NCBI GenBank assembly: GCA_050258555.1
Contig: JBLMZA010000037.1
Coordinates: 1 to 55,162 of the forward strand
Source of the DNA: CAISDA01 sp050258555
GTDB lineage: Bacteria; Bacteroidota; Ignavibacteria; UBA10030; UBA8401
Direction: 5' to 3'
DNA: 55,162 nt
Positions 52,052 through 55,162 of this stretch are shown here, one piece after another (within the stretch, counting starts at the first letter, position 1; every line of letters begins with the position of its first letter). Both the position numbers and the translations under genes were made by a program. The notes under the pieces were generated by a model. It made no database searches and was not told the origin of the DNA. It saw only the letters and a list, made by a program, of their open reading frames with translations.

Positions 52052-52927
52052 TCACTCATCGAGCATCTTGCGTATCTGTGCAAGGTCGCGCTTCTGCTTT
52101 TCATCCGGCTGCGGATACGACATCGGCAATTGCTTGAGCGTCTTGAGGATCACCTTCGAGACGATGAGCCGGGCGTTGGCCTTGTTGTCGGCCGGAATGA
52201 CATACCACGGCGCGTGTTCGGTGCTTGTCCGGCTCAGGACGTCTTCGTAGGCTTCTTCGTATTTCTGCCAGAGCCGCCGCTCTTCGATGTCGCCGAAATT
52301 GAATTTCCAGTTCTTCTCGGGCTTTTCGATGCGCTCGATGAACCGCCGCCGCTGCTCTTCCTTCGACACATGGAGGAAGAACTTGATCGTGCGCGTGCCG
52401 TTGCGGTAGAGGTGCGCTTCGAGATCGGTGATCGAACGGAAGCGTCCTTTCCAGAGCGACTTACCTTCGAGCAGTTCCTCGGGCAGCGCCTGCGCCGCCA
52501 GGATCTCGGGATGCACGCGCACGATGAGCACCTCTTCATAATACGAGCGGTTGAAGATGCCGATCCGTCCGCGCTCGGGCAGGCAGATGGTGGTGCGCCA
52601 GAGAAAATCGTGCTGCAGTTCCTGCGGCCCCGGATGCTTGAAGCTGTAGACCTGGCAGCCCTGCGGATTGATGCCCGACATGACATGCTTGATGATGCTG
52701 TCCTTGCCGGCCGCGTCCATGGCCTGGAAGATCACCAGCAGAGAATACCGGTTATAAGCGTAGAGCAGCGTCTGCAATTCGCTCAGCCTGCCGATGTGGT
52801 CTTTCAGAAGCGCTTTGTATTCTTCCTTCGAGTCGAAAAACGGCTCGACCTCCGTGGGCCAATCCTTCAATGCGACACTCGTGCCCTCTTCCACACGGAA
52901 CTCACCGATCGAGATCTTCTTGCCCAT
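52052..52927 (-). CDS. ppk2: polyphosphate kinase 2 family nucleotide phosphotransferase
   Basis: This encodes 291 residues from ATG 52927. The Walker A-like motif is FQAMDAAGKDSIIKHVMSG (about 68-86). Family segments NPQGCQVYSFKHPG, DFLWRTT, NRSYYEEVLIVRVHPE and the lid arginines in KEEQRRRFIERI are present. PPK2 enzymes move phosphate between polyphosphate and nucleoside mono- or diphosphates. The sequence looks closest to the class III type that can charge AMP and ADP, but that call is tentative. It diverges from the CHAD gene at 53210 and leads into the potassium channel gene. The 282-base divergent gap has a TG-rich stretch (53084-53094) and a GCGCGC-rich segment near 53130. Confidence 0.92.
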   Translation of the reverse strand: MGKKISIGEFRVEEGTSVALKDWPTEVEPFFDSKEEYKALLKDHIGRLSELQTLLYAYNRYSLLVIFQAMDAAGKDSIIKHVMSGINPQGCQVYSFKHPGPQELQHDFLWRTTICLPERGRIGIFNRSYYEEVLIVRVHPEILAAQALPEELLEGKSLWKGRFRSITDLEAHLYRNGTRTIKFFLHVSKEEQRRRFIERIEKPEKNWKFNFGDIEERRLWQKYEEAYEDVLSRTSTEHAPWYVIPADNKANARLIVSKVILKTLKQLPMSYPQPDEKQKRDLAQIRKMLDE

Positions 52928-53209
52928 CGCGCGCTCCCCCTCGTTCCTCACAATTGAACATCGCCTCCCGGTTTCCGCCCGCCACAAGTGAAACATAACC
53001 AATTCGCGCATTTCTATCAAGCTTGAGAGAGTTGCATCTGAGTGCTTTCTTTAGTAGGTTTTCTCTATACGTGCGTTGCGGGGATGTGTGTGCGGTCTGT
53101 CCGGAGTTCTCTTCCTTTTTATTGTTCGCGCAAGCGCGCGACGGCGCCCAGCGGCGGCGCATCCTCACCTCACCCCCTTGAACAAAATCTGACACCGGGG
53201 GAAAACGCC

Positions 53210-54187
53210 ATGGCAAAGCCGTGGGATGTCAGGCATCTCGATGCCGGGACGCCTCTGCATTCGGCCGTCAGGATGATCCTGAACACGCGTGTGAAGGAGG
53301 CCTTCTCGTACGGGCGCCGGGCCATGAAGCGGAACAATGCCGACGGCGTGCATGACATGCGCGTGGCGGTGCGCCGTGTGACATCGGCTTTGTCGGTCTT
53401 TAGCGGATGCTTCGGGAAGAAGAATCGCAGCAAGCTCCGTGCGCCGCTCAAGGATCTGCTGGCGTTCCTGGGACGCGTGCGCGACCGGGACATCTTCATC
53501 GAGTCGCTCAGCACGTTCAAAAGCGGACAGGAACCGCAATCGCCCGGCATCGACGAGCTCGGCCGGTTCATCGCGCATGAGGCGCGGAAGAGGGAGAAGT
53601 TCCGGCGCCGCGCCAAAAAGATGCTCCGCGAACTGGAAGCGCGGCATTTCATGCGGCACTTCCGCAGGAGTGTCGGCCGGTCGCTTCGGCCAAAAGGCTG
53701 CGCAGAACTGTCACAGTCGGCGGCTCAGGAGCCCGTGCTTGCCATCGAGGCGCGGAAGATCGTGCATGCGCTTCTGGAAAAATTTCTGTCGCATCATCCC
53801 GGCGTGCGCTCACATCCCGACTCGGCCGAGCTGCTGCATGCGATGCGCATCGAGGGGAAGCGTGTGCGCTACGGCATGGAAAATTTTGCGGCGGCATTCG
53901 GCGACGAGTATGCCGGATGCCTGGAGGAGGTGAAAGCGCTGCTTGATCTGATGGGCACGATCCATGACTGCGATGTGAATATTCCGCGTGTGGCGCGAAG
54001 GATCGAACGTGCGCGCCGCGCCGGGCGCGACGCCGGTGCGCTCTCTGGCTTCAGCGAAGAGCTCGCACTGCTGCGCACGAGGCTTTTTGCGGAAATGGCC
54101 GGGAGCCTCGCGCGCTGGAAGGAAACTGACATGACAGGGCGCATCGCGCGCTCCATGACGGAAGCAACACAAGAAGGGGGGATGTGA
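53210..54187 (+). CDS. CHAD domain protein
   Basis: This encodes 325 residues from ATG 53210 (GGGGGAAA lies upstream). The helical CHAD domain has conserved histidines and basic residues in HDMRVAVRRVTSAL, LGRVRDRDIFIE and LLHAMRIEGKRVRYGMENF. CHAD domains bind inorganic polyphosphate and are found on polyphosphate granules. There is no attached CYTH domain, which often accompanies CHAD. The gene overlaps the sixA start by one base (TGATG) and lies opposite PPK2, so the group looks dedicated to polyphosphate. The longer open frame from 53042 is not needed. Confidence 0.9.
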   Translation: MAKPWDVRHLDAGTPLHSAVRMILNTRVKEAFSYGRRAMKRNNADGVHDMRVAVRRVTSALSVFSGCFGKKNRSKLRAPLKDLLAFLGRVRDRDIFIESLSTFKSGQEPQSPGIDELGRFIAHEARKREKFRRRAKKMLRELEARHFMRHFRRSVGRSLRPKGCAELSQSAAQEPVLAIEARKIVHALLEKFLSHHPGVRSHPDSAELLHAMRIEGKRVRYGMENFAAAFGDEYAGCLEEVKALLDLMGTIHDCDVNIPRVARRIERARRAGRDAGALSGFSEELALLRTRLFAEMAGSLARWKETDMTGRIARSMTEATQEGGM

Positions 54188-54690
54188 TGTTCATTTATCT
54201 TCTGCGGCATGCGATCGCCGTCACGCGAGGCGACGGCAATTATCCGAACGACGACCGGCCTTTGACCAGGGAAGGCCGCGAGAAAATGGAACGGGCTTCC
54301 GAAGGCATCCGGCGCATCATCGATGCGCCATTGGATGTGATCCTGACAAGTCCCTTGATCCGCGCGCGCGACACGGCGCTCATTGCGGCCGAGGCCATGG
54401 GATGCCGCGAGAAAGTCGAGCTCTGTCCGGAACTCGAGCCGGGCGCGGAATTCCGGAAGGTCATCGAGGCGATCGCCCGGCATGCAAGCGCCGAATCCGT
54501 GATGCTCGTGGGGCATGCGCCCGATCTGAATGTGCTCGCCTCGGCATTGCTGGGATCGCAGACGGCGATTGTGGAACTGAAGAAAGGGGCGCTCTGCCTC
54601 GTGGAGATCGCATCGCTTGCCGGACGCATGGACGGAAAACTTCTGTGGCTGCTGCAGCCGAAGCAGCTGCGGCAGCTGTCGCAGGAATGA
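54187..54690 (+). CDS. sixA: SixA-type histidine phosphatase
   Basis: This encodes 167 residues of the histidine phosphatase superfamily. The catalytic RHx motif is L-L-R7-H8-A-I-A, the second half includes SPLIRARDTA, and the second catalytic histidine lies in LVGHAPDLN. The length fits SixA, which removes phosphate from phosphohistidine on phosphotransfer proteins such as HPt domains. ATG 54187 follows GAAGGGGGG and overlaps the CHAD stop codon. It precedes a thymidylate-kinase-like gene. A link to polyphosphate is inferred from its neighbours. Confidence 0.88.
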   Translation: MFIYLLRHAIAVTRGDGNYPNDDRPLTREGREKMERASEGIRRIIDAPLDVILTSPLIRARDTALIAAEAMGCREKVELCPELEPGAEFRKVIEAIARHASAESVMLVGHAPDLNVLASALLGSQTAIVELKKGALCLVEIASLAGRMDGKLLWLLQPKQLRQLSQE

Positions 54691-54713
54691 AGAGAAGAGA
54701 GGAGGCATCAGAT

Positions 54714-55162
54714 ATGCCGACCACACGGCTGTTTACAAAACCCCATCCCTATCCCGGCAGGCTCATCATCGTCGAGGGGATCGACGGTTCGGGCAAGTCG
54801 ACGCAATTGCAGCTGCTGCAGAAGTGGCTGCTCAGCCGGAAGTACCGCGTCTTCTTCACCGAATGGAACTCCTCGGCCCTGGTGAAGGAAACGATCAAGC
54901 ACGGCAAGAAAAAGAATCTGCTCACGCCGGCCACGTTTTCCATTCTCCATGCGACCGATTTTGCCGACCGCCTGGCGCACCTGATCATTCCGCCGCTGAA
55001 GGCGGGGATGATCGTCTGCGCCGACCGCTACATCTATACCGCCTTCGCGCGCGATGTGGTCAGGGGCGTGCACCGCGAATGGGTGCGCGATCTCTACGGC
55101 TTCGCCGTGAAGCCCGATATCGCATTCTATTTCAAGGTGCCGGTCGAGCTCTCGCTCAGGAG
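54714..55162 (+). CDS. thymidylate-kinase-like protein, 3' end outside the window
   Basis: The frame opens at ATG 54714 after GAGAGGAGG and stays open to the window end (149 codons). The P-loop is E21-G-I-D-G-S-G-K28-S-T, and a DRY motif (CADRYIYTAFARD) follows further on. The loop that reads REPGGT in true dTMP kinases is replaced here by FTEWNSSALV, and the following sequence is not typical of the family. The fold is therefore thymidylate-kinase-like, with uncertain substrate. It is 23 bases after sixA and probably in the same transcript as the CHAD gene. Confidence 0.8.
   Translation, partial: MPTTRLFTKPHPYPGRLIIVEGIDGSGKSTQLQLLQKWLLSRKYRVFFTEWNSSALVKETIKHGKKKNLLTPATFSILHATDFADRLAHLIIPPLKAGMIVCADRYIYTAFARDVVRGVHREWVRDLYGFAVKPDIAFYFKVPVELSLR

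Overview
This 55 kb, GC-rich window is a chromosomal segment of a Gram-negative bacterium, most likely of the FCB superphylum and close to the Chlorobiota/Ignavibacteria/Kapabacteria side of it. The main evidence is two secreted proteins ending in type IX secretion (T9SS) sorting domains of the PNPFNPST type, one a GH9 cellulase and one a monohaem cytochrome. Supporting evidence is a Bacteroidota-style Crp/Fnr regulator, a copper-sensor-like HMA-AraC protein and a planctomycete-type cytochrome domain. The lineage is an inference from gene content. No rRNA, tRNA, CRISPR array, insertion sequence or phage gene was seen, and no gene-free stretch exceeds 300 bases.

Layout. 1-5954: a GH125 mannosidase gene broken by an in-frame stop, a small membrane protein, and minus-strand genes for a HEAT-repeat protein, a DUF362/DUF6599 pair, YceI and a Crp/Fnr regulator, with a strong terminator and an FNR-like dyad between them. 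6111-11586: a T9SS-sorted cytochrome, two thioredoxin-fold proteins, the HMA-AraC regulator, CopZ, CopA and a PGPGW membrane protein, which together look like a copper and redox locus. 11715-14288: a secreted barrel-like protein and a membrane-anchored PP2C-like protein that lacks a motif aspartate.

14453-38492: a run of 21 co-directional genes with gaps of 63 bases or less. It holds the E2 subunit of a 2-oxo acid dehydrogenase, all of complex I in the order nuoA-B-CD-E-F-G-H-I-J-K-L-M-N, fumarase, the E1 subunit of 2-oxoglutarate dehydrogenase, an MmgE/PrpD protein, a phosphosulfolactate synthase homologue, an FAD oxidoreductase and a HEAT-repeat protein. TCA-cycle steps and the NADH dehydrogenase that uses their NADH are therefore packed together. 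The E2 has no recognisable peripheral subunit-binding domain, and no E3 gene is present. A perfect 5-4-5 dyad and a 19-base alternating purine-pyrimidine tract precede the run.

38595-46715: GH9 cellulase, two small proteins, the NhaA antiporter, a zinc-binding-domain chemoreceptor with a sigma-28-like promoter, and an acyl-CoA carboxylase carboxyltransferase. 46768-50291: a secreted double-VOC protein, a secreted carboxylesterase and a UbiA-family prenyltransferase. 50304-55162: a polyphosphate-linked neighbourhood with a two-TM K+ channel carrying RCK domains and PPK2 on the minus strand, facing CHAD, SixA and a divergent thymidylate-kinase-like gene that runs off the window.

The most interesting candidates are the HMA-AraC copper regulator locus, the E2-complex I-fumarase-E1 supercluster, the PPK2/CHAD/SixA/TMK-like module, and the phosphosulfolactate synthase/PrpD/FAD-enzyme group.
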